Positions 52,226-61,838 of a DNA stretch of 64,000 nucleotides are shown piece after piece. Numbering within the stretch: position 1 is the first letter of the stretch; each line of letters begins with the position of its first letter. The notes below the pieces were generated by a model. The model searched no databases. It had not been told where the DNA came from and saw only the letters and a list, made by a program, of their open reading frames with translations. The translations under genes were made by a program, and so were the position numbers. Source of the stretch: Thermophilibacter immobilis (GTDB lineage: Bacteria; Actinomycetota; Coriobacteriia; Coriobacteriales; Atopobiaceae); NCBI RefSeq assembly GCF_015277515.1, contig NZ_CP063767.1, forward strand, positions 1,860,001 through 1,924,000, read 5' to 3'.

Positions 52226-53299
52226 CTACACGAATGCGTCCGGTACGATCCGCGCCATGGAGCCACGCCTCAAGAGCGAGACGAGCCGGGCCTGCACGCA
52301 GACGAGCGCCACGTTATGCGCGCGAAGGGGGACGAGAAGGGCGCGTGCCTCGCTGCCCTGCGGATGGGCCACGCTGAGCGCGAGCTGGGCGCTCTCGGTC
52401 CCGATCATCTGAGATACCAGATGGCGCTGCTCGGAGGCAGACAGGGGGCTCCCCCACCCGCACACGTCCTCGATGCAGGCCACGAGGCGCTCGAGATGGC
52501 GGTTCTGGAGCATCTCCATGCTCGCCACGTCACCGTCGAGCCCCCAGGCGTGGTAGAGGGCCAGAAGGTTCGCGTGCTCCTCCTCCAGAAGACGAACCCG
52601 GGCGGACCCTCCTCCCGCGCTCAGCGCAGGGGCGCTCGAGCGGCTCAGATGATACCCGACGCCACCCATCACGCCGACGCGCTGGACCTCGCGCAGATAC
52701 CCCATGACGAAGGCGTGGTCCGTCAGCGCCTCGGGGTCAAAGCGCACGCCCCACTCGTCGATGCGCGCGCGCGAGAAGAGCTTGGCGCTCGCGGGAAGGA
52801 GCTGCCCCGAGGCAAAGAGCTGCCAGGCGGCGGCCCTGAAGTCCTGCTGCGTGGGATAGATCAGAGGTTCCGAGGAGGCAGCGAGCTCCGATACGCGCGG
52901 GCCCGCAGAGGACACGCTCACCGAGAAGCCGCCCACGGCCAGGTCGAGATCGTGCTCCTCGGCGCTCTTCACGAGGTCGGTGAGCAGCGAGGGCTCGGCC
53001 CATCCGTCGGCGTCCATGACAAGCACCCAGGAGCCTCGCGCACGGTCAAGCGCGAGCGACAGGGCTTCCTGACGGCCCAGCTCGTCAGCACGCACGACCA
53101 CTACGCGCAGGTCGCGCTCAGCGAGCGCGTCGAGGAGCCTTAGGGTGGTGTCATCGGACCCCGCGTCGACGACCACGAGCTCGAAGTTTCTGAAGGTCTG
53201 ATTCTGGAGGCTCTCGACGGCACGCCGCACGGTCTTACCGGCATCATGGGTCATCATGAGTACCGAAACCGTAGGTGAAGTTGGCGTGTAGTGCATCAT
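52226..53299 (-). CDS. glycosyltransferase family 2
   Basis: The 357-residue protein has a GT-A domain with VSVLMMTHDAGKTVRRAVES, VVVDAGSDDTTL and WVLVMDADGWAEP carrying the DAD metal site. The C-terminal 150 residues are unassigned. It lies downstream of the LCP-like gene on the same strand and probably takes part in wall glycan synthesis. Confidence 0.88.
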   Translation of the reverse strand: MMHYTPTSPTVSVLMMTHDAGKTVRRAVESLQNQTFRNFELVVVDAGSDDTTLRLLDALAERDLRVVVVRADELGRQEALSLALDRARGSWVLVMDADGWAEPSLLTDLVKSAEEHDLDLAVGGFSVSVSSAGPRVSELAASSEPLIYPTQQDFRAAAWQLFASGQLLPASAKLFSRARIDEWGVRFDPEALTDHAFVMGYLREVQRVGVMGGVGYHLSRSSAPALSAGGGSARVRLLEEEHANLLALYHAWGLDGDVASMEMLQNRHLERLVACIEDVCGWGSPLSASEQRHLVSQMIGTESAQLALSVAHPQGSEARALLVPLRAHNVALVCVQARLVSLLRRGSMARIVPDAFV

Positions 53300-53457
53300 G
53301 CACGGTCCTTTCGCCCCACAAGAAGCTGCGTAGGAACATGCTCCCTAGGTTATCAGCCACCCCGCCAAGCTGAAGGCACACGACCCCCCCTTGGCAAAAT
53401 GAGCACAGTGGGGTCTCACATGACCCCTGGCCGCGGGACACTCTACGAAAGGGGCTC

Positions 53458-54243
53458 CTACTCCGCCGCCACCAGAAGACCGAGCGCCACGTCGAGCTGC
53501 GTCGCGTCGATCACCTGAGAGCCCGTCTCGGTGACGCTGCCCTCGTCATCGGTCGTGGTCTGGGGCACGAGCGTCGCGTCCACGCGCGTCAGGTTGGCCC
53601 TCCCCACGCTCGAGAGGGTCTGCGCGAGCGAGAGCAGCTCCTGGGCGCCCATGTCCGTTCTAATCTTGGAGAGCAGCCCCGAGGCCGAGCTCACGAGCTC
53701 GGACGCGCTCGACCCCGCAAGCGACGAGGCCTCCTCGAGCACGTCGTCCGTTGCGACGACCACGTGGGCAAACTCCACGTTGGTCGCCTTGGAGAGGGGC
53801 GCCACGCACGCGGCGTAGCCCGAGGACGTGTAGAGGTCAGAGAGGGTGACGGACGAGTCCTGCACGCTCAGCGTGGCCTCGAGCGGAACGTCAGCCAGGA
53901 TCGCCGTGCCCTGGGTCTTGTTGAGCGCGAGGATGCGCGCGGAGTTGAGGGTGGCACCCGTCTGATCTAAGCTGTCCGCCGTAAACAGGAGGATGCACTC
54001 GAACTCGTCCGTGGAGGCGACGTAGGACTCGTCTGACACGCTCGTCGAGCTCTGGGCGCCCACGGCGCTCGTGAGGCCCGTGTCACCAAGACGGCTCTCG
54101 AGCTGCACGCGGTTCCATACCACGCCCACGACGAGGGCCGCCGCCACGAGCACCACGCCGCTTATGACCGCACCCATCACGTTTTTGTGCGGACTCTCAC
54201 GAGGGACGTCAATGCGGTCGAACTTCTCACGCTTTCTGGGCAT
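53458..54243 (-). CDS. degenerate LCP-like membrane protein
   Basis: The 261-residue protein has a basic N-terminus, one membrane helix (MGAVISGVVLVAAALVVGVV) and an extracellular domain. EFECILLFTADS, ARILALNKTQGTAILADVPL and LSDLYTSSGYAAC follow the layout of LCP domains (compare DTIILARVDPPNQTITLVSI at 29774-31273), but the conserved arginines of the active site are absent. It may be a non-catalytic relative. The assignment is tentative. Confidence 0.6.
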   Translation of the reverse strand: MPRKREKFDRIDVPRESPHKNVMGAVISGVVLVAAALVVGVVWNRVQLESRLGDTGLTSAVGAQSSTSVSDESYVASTDEFECILLFTADSLDQTGATLNSARILALNKTQGTAILADVPLEATLSVQDSSVTLSDLYTSSGYAACVAPLSKATNVEFAHVVVATDDVLEEASSLAGSSASELVSSASGLLSKIRTDMGAQELLSLAQTLSSVGRANLTRVDATLVPQTTTDDEGSVTETGSQVIDATQLDVALGLLVAAE

Positions 54244-54358
54244 CTCACGCGCCTCCCTCTGGCTCCTACAAGACGGACTCTAGAATAGGATACCCGAGGC
54301 GATGGGCGCAGTTCCTGCAGTCGCAGCAATCCCACGGACGGGTTGGGGCTCGCCGGGG

Positions 54359-55150
54359 CTACTCCCAGCTCTCCAGCATCCGTTTGGGATATGCCACCCC
54401 CACGAACGTGAGGCCCTTGGCCGGGGCGCAGGGGCCTGCGGCTGTCCGCTCAAGCGCGTCGAGGACCTCGCTCACCCACGCGGCAGGACGGTGGCCTCTG
54501 CCCACCTCCACGAGCGTCCCCGCGATGGTGCGCACCATGTTGTGGAGAAAGGCGTTGCCCGTGACGTCGATGGCCACGAGCCGCTCGCCCGCCTCGCAGA
54601 CGCTGCTCACCGTGAGCCCCTCCACCCGGCGACAGGTTGGCCTGCCCACGGCCGAAGTGGCCTTGCAGAAGCTCTTGAAGTCGTGCTCGCCCACGAGAGG
54701 CTGGGCGGCGGCGTTCATAGCCTCGACGTCAAGCGCGCCCTTGTACCACCAGGCGTGGTCCCATGCCAGGACGGGACGCGCCTCCCCCGCCGCGATGCGG
54801 TAGCGATAGCTCCGGCTCAGGGCATCAAAGCGCGCCGAGAAGCCCTCCGGGGCGCGCTGGATCCCCCTGATCGAGAGGTCGTCTGGCGTGAGCGCCACGA
54901 GCGCGCGCAGAAGCCGCCGTGCCGGGAGCTTAAGCTCGTCAGCGCTCACGGGCAGGCTCACGTACTGGCAGAGCGCATGGACACCCGCGTCCGTGCGCCC
55001 GGCGCAGGTCAGCTCGATGGGACGACGTAGCACGGTCTCCAGGGCGCGACGCAGCTCGCCGGCCACGGTGCGCTCGCTCGGCTGCTCGGCGAAGCCGGCA
55101 AAGTCCGCCCCGCGATAGCCCAGCTCTATGACCATGGTCGCGTCTGCCAT
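54359..55150 (-). CDS. truA: tRNA pseudouridine synthase A
   Basis: TruA makes pseudouridine at positions 38-40 of tRNA anticodon arms. The 263-residue enzyme has the catalytic aspartate in CAGRTDAGVHALCQ, SARFDALSRSYRY and AFLHNMVRTIAGTLVEVG. It is the usual last gene of the rplQ-ecfA-ecfT-truA arrangement. Confidence 0.95.
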   Translation of the reverse strand: MADATMVIELGYRGADFAGFAEQPSERTVAGELRRALETVLRRPIELTCAGRTDAGVHALCQYVSLPVSADELKLPARRLLRALVALTPDDLSIRGIQRAPEGFSARFDALSRSYRYRIAAGEARPVLAWDHAWWYKGALDVEAMNAAAQPLVGEHDFKSFCKATSAVGRPTCRRVEGLTVSSVCEAGERLVAIDVTGNAFLHNMVRTIAGTLVEVGRGHRPAAWVSEVLDALERTAAGPCAPAKGLTFVGVAYPKRMLESWE

Positions 55151-55199
55151 GAGGCCCCCTTCTCCCCTGCGAGGATACCACGCGCCCCTTCTTCTCTGC

Positions 55200-55958
55200 T
55201 CAGGCGAGGACCGTCACCACGACCCAGGCCAGGCCACCGAGAAGGACCGCGCGGTCGCGCCTGGTGAGCGGACGCGCCATCAAGGTCTGCTCGCCCGTGT
55301 AGCAGCGATCCGCCATGGCGCACGCCAGCTCGTCGGCTCGGCGGAACAGCCCCACGAGCAGGGGCACGAGCACCTGGGTCCAGCCCCGCAGACGCCTCAC
55401 GATGCCCCCCTCGTCGAGACGGGCCCCCCGGGCGCGCTGCGCGCATCTGATCCGTTCGACTTCCTCGACCGTGAGGGGAATGAAGCGAAGCGCCACCGAG
55501 ATCGCCGTGCCCACGCTCCCCACGGGAACGCCCACCCGGGCGAGCGGAGACATGAGACTCGCGAACGCGTCGGCGATGGCGGGCGGCATCGTCGTGGCGG
55601 AGAACACGAGCGCGAAGCCCACCACAAGCACGATCCTTCCCACGGCAAGCGCCCCGCGCACGAGGCCTGCCAGAGAGACCTGGGGCTGCCCCGCGAGCAC
55701 GACCGCATTGGCGAGAAGCGAGAACGCAAGGACCACGAGCGCGGGGCGCAGCCCCAGGGCGACGGTGCGAAGCGACGTCTTGCTTGCCGTGAGAGCTGCC
55801 ACGAGCCCTGCCGCCGCGAAGGCAAAGCCGAGGGGCGTCGAGGCCCCAAAGGAGGCCACGGCGGCCCCCAGAAGCAGGGCCGTCTTCACGCGCGCGTCAA
55901 GCAGGTGCATGGGGGTTGCTCCGGGGGCATAGGCACCCGGCAAGGGAGCCCTACGCAT
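55200..55958 (-). CDS. ecfT: energy-coupling factor transporter transmembrane protein EcfT
   Basis: EcfT couples the ATPases to substrate-binding S components in vitamin and metal uptake. The 252-residue membrane protein has HLLDARVKTALLL at the start, several hydrophobic segments and ARGARLDEGGIVRR with an ARG coupling motif. The ATG overlaps the ecfA end by 8 bases. No S component is encoded in the window, so it serves S components from elsewhere. Confidence 0.9.
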   Translation of the reverse strand: MRRAPLPGAYAPGATPMHLLDARVKTALLLGAAVASFGASTPLGFAFAAAGLVAALTASKTSLRTVALGLRPALVVLAFSLLANAVVLAGQPQVSLAGLVRGALAVGRIVLVVGFALVFSATTMPPAIADAFASLMSPLARVGVPVGSVGTAISVALRFIPLTVEEVERIRCAQRARGARLDEGGIVRRLRGWTQVLVPLLVGLFRRADELACAMADRCYTGEQTLMARPLTRRDRAVLLGGLAWVVVTVLA

Positions 55959-57546
55959 GGTCCCTTCCTCCCCGGGCCGCGCGCAGGCGCACCTCGAAGG
56001 GCACCTCGAGGCCAGCTTCCTCAAAGATCTTCGGGGCCTCGAACAGCGCCTCGGGCGGCACCGTCCGCACGACGCGACCGTCACGGACAAAGACGACGCG
56101 CGTGGCCTCGTCCAGCCACTCATCTGCGTCATGGCTGATCACGAGCACGGAGGCACCGCGCGAGGTCAGATTCCGTATGAGATCGTGCAGAAGCCGTCGC
56201 GCAGGCGCATCGAGTCCCGCCGTGGGCTCGTCGAAGACGTAGGCGACGGGTTCGGCAGCGATCACGCCCGCGAGCGCGACGCGGCGCATCTGACCGCCCG
56301 AGAGCTCGAAGGGAGACCTTCTCAGAAGCTCCTTTCCCACCCCGAGCCGGACGGCCGCGGCGTGGGCGTCCTTCTCGGCCTCCCGGGGCGTGCGACCCGC
56401 CGCCAGGGGGCCAAAGGCTATGTCGGCAAGGATGGTGTCGGCAAAGAGCTGGTCCTCGGGTCGCTGGAAGGCAAGGCCCACACGCCCGGCCCGCACCGAC
56501 TTCCTGTCAAGCAGCGCCCGGCCCGCGTCCGGCTCGAGGACGCCCGCGAGCACCCGGGCGGCCGTGGTCTTTCCCGAGCCGGGTCGCCCCAGCACGAGGG
56601 TCAGCCCGCTCGACGCCGCAAGCGAGACCTCATCGAGGGCGCGCACGTCACCATACCCCACCGTCACCTGAGAGAGCGAAATCTCATGAGTTTGGGCGGT
56701 GGGGCATGGCTCGTCCGTAGCCTCCCGCCGCACGCGGACGGACTCCGGTCCCAGGAACGCCGCGAGCCCCTCGGGGTCGGGCTGCTGACCAAGCGCGTAG
56801 CCCCGTCGGGTCGCCTCTGAGAGGAGACGCGCCAGCGTATCATCCGCCAGCCCCGCAGCCGCCAGGGCTGCCTCGCTCTCAAAGAAGCCCTGCGTTGTGC
56901 CCTCCCAGCCCATGCGGCCGCCCGAGAGCACCAGGACGTGATCGGCCCCAAAGGGCGCCTGGGCCCCATGAGCTATCTCGAGGACGCCAACGCCTCGCTC
57001 GACCAGGTGCCCGACCGTCGCGCGGAGCCGAGCGCGCGCGATACCGTCCAGCTGAGAGCCCGCCTCGTCGAGCACCAGGTAACTCGGATGCAGGGTGAGC
57101 ACGCCAGCCAGGGCCAGGAGCTGCTGTTGTCCGCCCGAGAGCTCCGTGGTCATGCGATCGGACAGCTCGGAGATGCCGCAGGCGACAAGCGACTCGTCGA
57201 CGCGCGCCAGGACCTCCTCGCGCGCGAGGCCCAGATTGCGAGGCCCAAAGGCGACCTCGTCGGACACGAGCGCGCTTACGATCTGATTGCGCGGGTCCTG
57301 CCGCACGTAGCCCACGCGACGGGCCAGCTCGCGCGCTGTAGCGAGTCCCGAGACGACCCCATCGACCGTGACGGTGCCGTGCGCAGGGAGAAGGGCACCA
57401 TTCAGCATGCGAGCGAGCGTCGACTTTCCGGACCCGTTGAGCCCGAGCAGCACCGTGCGCTCGCCCGGCATCAGGTTCAGTGAGACATCCTCGAGCACAG
57501 GGTGCTCTCCGTCATAGGAGAACCCCACGCGGCGCAGCTCGATCAA
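55951..57546 (-). CDS. ecfA: fused energy-coupling factor ATPase (EcfA1-EcfA2)
   Basis: The 531-residue protein contains two complete ABC ATPase domains. The first has GLNGSGKST, LSGGQQQLLALAG and LVLDEAGSQLD; the second has GRPGSGKTT, LSGGQMRRVALAG and VFDEPTAGLD. In Firmicutes these are separate proteins encoded in the same position between rplQ and ecfT. Here they are one chain. Confidence 0.93.
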   Translation of the reverse strand: MIELRRVGFSYDGEHPVLEDVSLNLMPGERTVLLGLNGSGKSTLARMLNGALLPAHGTVTVDGVVSGLATARELARRVGYVRQDPRNQIVSALVSDEVAFGPRNLGLAREEVLARVDESLVACGISELSDRMTTELSGGQQQLLALAGVLTLHPSYLVLDEAGSQLDGIARARLRATVGHLVERGVGVLEIAHGAQAPFGADHVLVLSGGRMGWEGTTQGFFESEAALAAAGLADDTLARLLSEATRRGYALGQQPDPEGLAAFLGPESVRVRREATDEPCPTAQTHEISLSQVTVGYGDVRALDEVSLAASSGLTLVLGRPGSGKTTAARVLAGVLEPDAGRALLDRKSVRAGRVGLAFQRPEDQLFADTILADIAFGPLAAGRTPREAEKDAHAAAVRLGVGKELLRRSPFELSGGQMRRVALAGVIAAEPVAYVFDEPTAGLDAPARRLLHDLIRNLTSRGASVLVISHDADEWLDEATRVVFVRDGRVVRTVPPEALFEAPKIFEEAGLEVPFEVRLRAARGGRDHA

Positions 57547-57561
57547 CGTCTCACCTCCCGA

Positions 57562-57594
57562 GAAAAAGGGCCCCGGCGCATGGCCGAGGCCCCA
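57562..57594 (-). terminator. terminator after rplQ
   Basis: On the minus strand GGGGCCTCGGC pairs with GCGCCGGGGCCC, followed by TTTTTCTC. It lies between rplQ and ecfA and would end or attenuate the ribosomal operon. Confidence 0.75.
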
Positions 57595-57619
57595 ACATCA
57601 AACGTACGAGAAGCCCGAC

Positions 57620-58123
57620 CTACTCGGCCGTCTCCTCAGAGGCCTCCTCGGCCTTGGGCTCGTCCTCGGCGGGAGCGTCATTCTCGGCGGGCTTGTCCTC
57701 CTCGACGGGGGCAGCCTCGACCTTGGTGACCTTTGCCTTGGGAGCGACCTTGGCCTTGACGGGCTCAGTGACGAGCTCCATGATCACGACCTCGGCAGCG
57801 TCGCCCTTGCGGGGACCGAGCTTCATGATGCGCGTGTAGCCGCCGTTGCGATCGGCCCACATGCCCTGCGCGGCCTTCTCAAAGATCTCGCGAACGAGAT
57901 CCTTGTCACCGAGCTTGGCGATGGCAAGGCGACGAGCCGCAAGGTCGCCCCTCTTGGCCCAGGTGATGACCTTGTCCACGTCTCCGCGGATGGCCTTGGC
58001 GCGCGCGTCCAGCGTCTTGATGCGGTCGTTCTGAAACAGGGCACAGACCAGGCTCTTCTTCATGGCCTTGGTATGGCTGGCATCGGTGCCAAGCTTCATG
58101 CCCCTCTTCTTGTTGTGTCGCAT
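57620..58123 (-). CDS. rplQ: 50S ribosomal protein L17
   Basis: The 167-residue protein begins MRHNKKRGMKLGTDASHTKA and has NRNGGYTRIMKL-like sequence (RNGGYTRIMKLG), both universal in L17. The last 45 residues are a long acidic and alanine-rich extension, common in high-GC Gram-positives. Confidence 0.97.
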   Translation of the reverse strand: MRHNKKRGMKLGTDASHTKAMKKSLVCALFQNDRIKTLDARAKAIRGDVDKVITWAKRGDLAARRLAIAKLGDKDLVREIFEKAAQGMWADRNGGYTRIMKLGPRKGDAAEVVIMELVTEPVKAKVAPKAKVTKVEAAPVEEDKPAENDAPAEDEPKAEEASEETAE

Positions 58124-58153
58124 TTCTTGCTTCTCCTAAATCCGGCGGCGCGC

Positions 58154-59095
58154 CTAGAGCTTGAGGGAAAGTCCCATGGTCTCGAGCTTGTCCTTGACTT
58201 CCTCGATGGACTTGACGCCAAAGTTTCTGATATTGAGCAGGTCATTCTCAGAGAACTCGACGAGCTGGCGCACAGAGTGGATGCCGGCGCGCTTGAGGCA
58301 GTTGTAGGAGCGGACGGAGAGGTCCAGGTCCTCGATCTGCTTGTCGAGCTCAACGTTGTCCTCGACGGTGCCTACGGCGAAGATGGATGCGTCCTCGGCG
58401 GGCTCGTCCTCGTCGGCCAGGCTCATGAACGCAGCCATGTGCTGGTTGATGATGTTGGCGGCCTCGACGACGGCATCGCGCGGAGTGATCGAGCCATTGG
58501 TCTCGACCTCGAGAACGAGACGGTCGTAGTCGGTGTGGCGTCCGACGCGGCAGGCCTCGACGGCCTTGGCGCAACGGCGCACGGGCGAGTAGAGCGAGTC
58601 CACGTGGATGATTCCGATGGGGTCGTTCTCGCGCTCGTTGTCCTCACCGGAGACGTAGCCGCGACCCACGCCTATGCGCATGCGCATGGTGAGGTGCGCA
58701 CCCGCTCCAAGCGTGCAGATGACCTGATCGGGGTTCACGAGCTCAAACTCGGCGGGAATCGAGAAGTCGCCACCCGTGACCGTCATGGGGCCGTCGACGG
58801 AAAGTGTGGCCTCCGCCTCGTCCCCGGTTTCCATGGAGCGGAAGTACAGCCCCTTGACGTTCAAGACGATGTCGGTGACGTCCTCGTACACACCCTCGAC
58901 CGTCGTAAACTCATGCTGCACGCCGTCGATCTGGATGGCCTCCACGGCAGCCCCCGAAAGAGAGGACAGCAGCACGCGGCGCAGCGAGTTTCCCAGCGTG
59001 TCACCATAGCCGCGCTCGAGCGGCTCGGCGCTCACGCGCGCGAGGTTCTCGCTGATCTCTTCGACCGACACTTGGGGTCGGATGAATTCGGACAT
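58154..59095 (-). CDS. rpoA: RNA polymerase alpha subunit
   Basis: The 313-residue subunit starts MSEFIRPQVSVEEI. The N-terminal domain has PLERGYGDTLGNSLRRVLLS for assembly. The C-terminal domain LSVRSYNCLKRAGIHSV with DLLNIRNFGVKS contacts promoters and activators. A few residues upstream could extend the start to 59107, but the chosen ATG gives the usual N-terminus. Confidence 0.97.
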   Translation of the reverse strand: MSEFIRPQVSVEEISENLARVSAEPLERGYGDTLGNSLRRVLLSSLSGAAVEAIQIDGVQHEFTTVEGVYEDVTDIVLNVKGLYFRSMETGDEAEATLSVDGPMTVTGGDFSIPAEFELVNPDQVICTLGAGAHLTMRMRIGVGRGYVSGEDNERENDPIGIIHVDSLYSPVRRCAKAVEACRVGRHTDYDRLVLEVETNGSITPRDAVVEAANIINQHMAAFMSLADEDEPAEDASIFAVGTVEDNVELDKQIEDLDLSVRSYNCLKRAGIHSVRQLVEFSENDLLNIRNFGVKSIEEVKDKLETMGLSLKL

Positions 59096-59119
59096 TGCTA
59101 CCTCCAAAACTAGTCGGGC

Positions 59120-59713
59120 TTACTTGGAGTAGAGCTCGACGATCAGCTGCGCGTCGATGTCGAGGTCAATCTGATCGCGCGTCGGCGTCTGGAGGACGGT
59201 GCCCTTGAGCTTCTCGATGTCGACCTCAAGCCAGGCCGGCACGGCCATGTGCTCGGAGGAGATGAGGGCCTCCTTGATGGGGAGCAGCTCCTTGGCCTTC
59301 TCGGCGACCGCGACGACGTCACCAGCCTTCACCTGATAGGAGGGGATGTCGACGCGACGACCGTTGACGGTGATGTGACCGTGACGGACAGTCTGACGAG
59401 ACTCCTTGCGGGTGCGGGCAAAGCCGAGACGAAACACCACGTTATCGAGGCGGCACTCGAGGATGCTCATGAGGTTGTCACCGGTGATGCCCTCGCGCTT
59501 CATGGCAAGCGCGTAGTAGCCGTGGAACTGCTTCTCGAGGACGCCATAGATGAACTTGGCCTTCTGCTTCTCGCGAAGCTGCATGCCGTATTCACTCTCC
59601 TGGCGGCGACGACGCTTGGGCTCGCGGTGAGAGGTCTTGTTGATGCCCATGACAACGGGATCGATGCCGAGCTGGCGGCACCTTTTAAGGACCGGGGTCC
59701 TATCGATAGCCAT
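59120..59713 (-). CDS. rpsD: 30S ribosomal protein S4
   Basis: The 197-residue protein has the S4 RNA-binding domain (LDNVVFRLGFARTRKESRQT and VRHGHITVNGRRVDIPSYQV) and ends ELYSK. It lies in the conserved order rpsM-rpsK-rpsD-rpoA-rplQ. Confidence 0.97.
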   Translation of the reverse strand: MAIDRTPVLKRCRQLGIDPVVMGINKTSHREPKRRRRQESEYGMQLREKQKAKFIYGVLEKQFHGYYALAMKREGITGDNLMSILECRLDNVVFRLGFARTRKESRQTVRHGHITVNGRRVDIPSYQVKAGDVVAVAEKAKELLPIKEALISSEHMAVPAWLEVDIEKLKGTVLQTPTRDQIDLDIDAQLIVELYSK

Positions 59714-59728
59714 TGATACTCCTCCTAG

Positions 59729-60130
59729 CTACACGCGGCGACGCTTGCTCAGACGGCAACCGTTGTGCGCGATGGGGGTCATGTCCTGGATGCCCGAAAC
59801 CTCCAGGCCAGCGGCCTGAAGAGAACGGATGGCGGTCTCGCGGCCGGAGCCGGGACCCTTCACGAAGACGGCAACCTTGTGCAGACCGTGCTCCATGGCC
59901 GCCTTGGCCGCAGCCTCGGCAGCGAGCTGTGCAGCAAACGGCGTGGACTTACGAGAGCCCTTGAAGCCGACGGTGCCACCAGACTGCCAGGAGATGACGT
60001 TGCCCTGAGGATCGGTAATCGAGACAATGGTGTTGTTGAAGGTGCTCTTGATGTGGGCCTGGCCCACAGCGATGTTCTTGCGCTCAGACCGGCGGACGCG
60101 CGTGGTGCGAGCGTTCTTCTTCTGCGGCAT
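59729..60130 (-). CDS. rpsK: 30S ribosomal protein S11
   Basis: The 133-residue protein has [35 protein letters not shown] and a C-terminal [15 protein letters not shown] typical of S11. Confidence 0.97.
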   Translation of the reverse strand: MPQKKNARTTRVRRSERKNIAVGQAHIKSTFNNTIVSITDPQGNVISWQSGGTVGFKGSRKSTPFAAQLAAEAAAKAAMEHGLHKVAVFVKGPGSGRETAIRSLQAAGLEVSGIQDMTPIAHNGCRLSKRRRV

Positions 60131-60140
60131 GGTCTACTCC

Positions 60141-60512
60141 CTAGCCCCTCTTCTTTGCACCGATCTGACGCTTCTTGCCCTTGCGGGTGCGAGCGTTAGT
60201 GTGGGTGCGCTGGCCACGGACAGGAAGTCCCTTGCGATGACGCAGACCGCGATAGCAGCCAATCTCCATGAGGCGGGCCGTGTTCTGCCTGACCTCGCGG
60301 CGAAGGTCGCCCTCGGTGGTGAAGTTGGCGTCAAGGTAGTCGCGAATCTTGGTGACCTCGTCCTCGGTCAGATCCTTGACGCGGGTATCCGGATTAACGC
60401 CGGCCTCTGCGCAAATCTTGGTTGCGCTGGTCTGGCCGATGCCGTAGATATAAGTGAGTCCGACCTCAACGCGCTTCTCGCGCGGCAGGTCGACGCCGTT
60501 GATACGGGCCAA
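60141..60512 (-). CDS. rpsM: 30S ribosomal protein S13
   Basis: The 123-residue protein begins [20 protein letters not shown] and contains [10 protein letters not shown] and [20 protein letters not shown], as in all bacterial S13. Confidence 0.97.
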   Translation of the reverse strand: MARINGVDLPREKRVEVGLTYIYGIGQTSATKICAEAGVNPDTRVKDLTEDEVTKIRDYLDANFTTEGDLRREVRQNTARLMEIGCYRGLRHRKGLPVRGQRTHTNARTRKGKKRQIGAKKRG

Positions 60513-60527
60513 CTTGGAGCTCCTTCC

Positions 60528-60641
60528 TTAGCCCTGACGCTGCTTATGGCGCGGGTTCTCGCAGATGACGTAAACCTTGCCATGGCGACGGACAATCTTG
60601 CACTTGTCGCACATCTTTTTGACCGAAGGACGTACCTTCAT
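60528..60641 (-). CDS. rpmJ: 50S ribosomal protein L36
   Basis: A 37-codon gene encodes [20 protein letters not shown] and ends [11 protein letters not shown]. The C-x2-C ... C ... H pattern is the zinc site of the C+ form of L36. It is too short for most automatic searches and lies in its expected position between infA and rpsM. Confidence 0.96.
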   Translation of the reverse strand: MKVRPSVKKMCDKCKIVRRHGKVYVICENPRHKQRQG

Positions 60642-60725
60642 GAGCCATTCCTTCCGGTAGTGCTGATACGAACTTATCTACTCGCCCAGCCGCTGGCGTG
60701 AACATCCACAGCTGAAAGACGCGAC

Positions 60726-60944
60726 CTACTTGTAGCGGTAGGTGATGCGCCCCCTGGTGAGATCGTAGGGAGAAATCTCGACCACGACCTTGTCGCCGGG
60801 AAGGATGCGGATGTAGTTCATCCGAATCTTGCCCGATATGGTGCAGAGGATAGTCTTACCGTTCTCGAGCTCAACCTTGAACATCGCGTTGGGCAGGGGC
60901 TCGACGACCTTGCCCTCCAGTTCGATGGCATCTTGCTTGCTCAA
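60726..60944 (-). CDS. infA: translation initiation factor IF-1
   Basis: The 72-residue protein reads from a TTG at 60944 as (M)[20 protein letters not shown], with [19 protein letters not shown], the OB-fold of IF-1. GAGAGGGTGGAA precedes the TTG. An ATG six codons upstream is less likely because it would cover this binding site. Confidence 0.95.
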   Translation of the reverse strand: MSKQDAIELEGKVVEPLPNAMFKVELENGKTILCTISGKIRMNYIRILPGDKVVVEISPYDLTRGRITYRYK

Positions 60945-61046
60945 ATTCCACCCTCTCCACACTGTGACAGCGACTGATAATCATACCTAAAACACACAAC
61001 GGAATCCATGCTGCACCAGACAAACACAACACGTGCCGAGAAGGGC

Positions 61047-61838
61047 TTACTCCTCGACGCCGCCCTGCAGGGGACACCAGGGACCCTCGTCGTCGGCGGT
61101 CAGGATCACCGGACCGTCCTCGGTGATGGCGAGCGTGTTCTCGTAGTGGGCCGCCGGCAGGCCGTCCTCGGTCACGACGGTCCAGCCGTTGGCGAGCGCC
61201 ACGCACTCATAGGTGCCAAGCGTAATCATGGGCTCGATGGCGATGACCATGCCCGCCTGAAGCTTGACACCGCGACCGCGCTTGCCGTAGTTGCGCACCT
61301 CGGGCTCCTCGTGCATTACGTGGCCCACGCCGTGGCCCACGTAGTCGCGCACCACGCCGTACCCGTTCGACTCGGCGAGCTCCTGAACGGCAGCACCAAT
61401 GTCGCCCAGGTGGTTTCCCGGAACAGCCTCGTCGATGCCCGCCTTGAGACAGTCGCGCGTGCACTCACAGAGGGCCTGATAGGCCTCGGACGGCGTGCCC
61501 ACGTAGAAGGTCCAGGCGTTGTCCCCCACCCATCCCCGGTAGGTGGCGCCCGTGTCGATGGAGACGATGTCGCCCTCCTGCAGAACCGTCAGAGGAGACG
61601 GAATGCCGTGGACGATCTGCTCGTTGACGGACGAGCAGATGCTCGCCGGAAAGCCGCCGTATCCCTTGAAGGTGGGAATGGCACCGTGGAGGCGGATGAG
61701 GCCCTCCACGACCTGGTCGATCTCCTTGGTGGTGACGCCTGGCTTAACAAGCGTCCCCGCGCGACGAAGGGCCGCCTTGGACAATGCCCCAGCGGCCTTC
61801 ATCTGCTCGATCTCTGCAGGCGACTTAATGTTGATCAT
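61047..61838 (-). CDS. map: type I methionine aminopeptidase
   Basis: The 263-residue enzyme removes initiator methionines. Metal ligands appear in VSIDTGATYRGWVGDNAWTF (two aspartates), GHGVGHVMHEEPEV (histidine), MVIAIEPM and VTEDGLPAAHYENT (glutamates). It overlaps the adk end by 4 bases and lies in the usual secY-adk-map order. Confidence 0.95.
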   Translation of the reverse strand: MINIKSPAEIEQMKAAGALSKAALRRAGTLVKPGVTTKEIDQVVEGLIRLHGAIPTFKGYGGFPASICSSVNEQIVHGIPSPLTVLQEGDIVSIDTGATYRGWVGDNAWTFYVGTPSEAYQALCECTRDCLKAGIDEAVPGNHLGDIGAAVQELAESNGYGVVRDYVGHGVGHVMHEEPEVRNYGKRGRGVKLQAGMVIAIEPMITLGTYECVALANGWTVVTEDGLPAAHYENTLAITEDGPVILTADDEGPWCPLQGGVEE

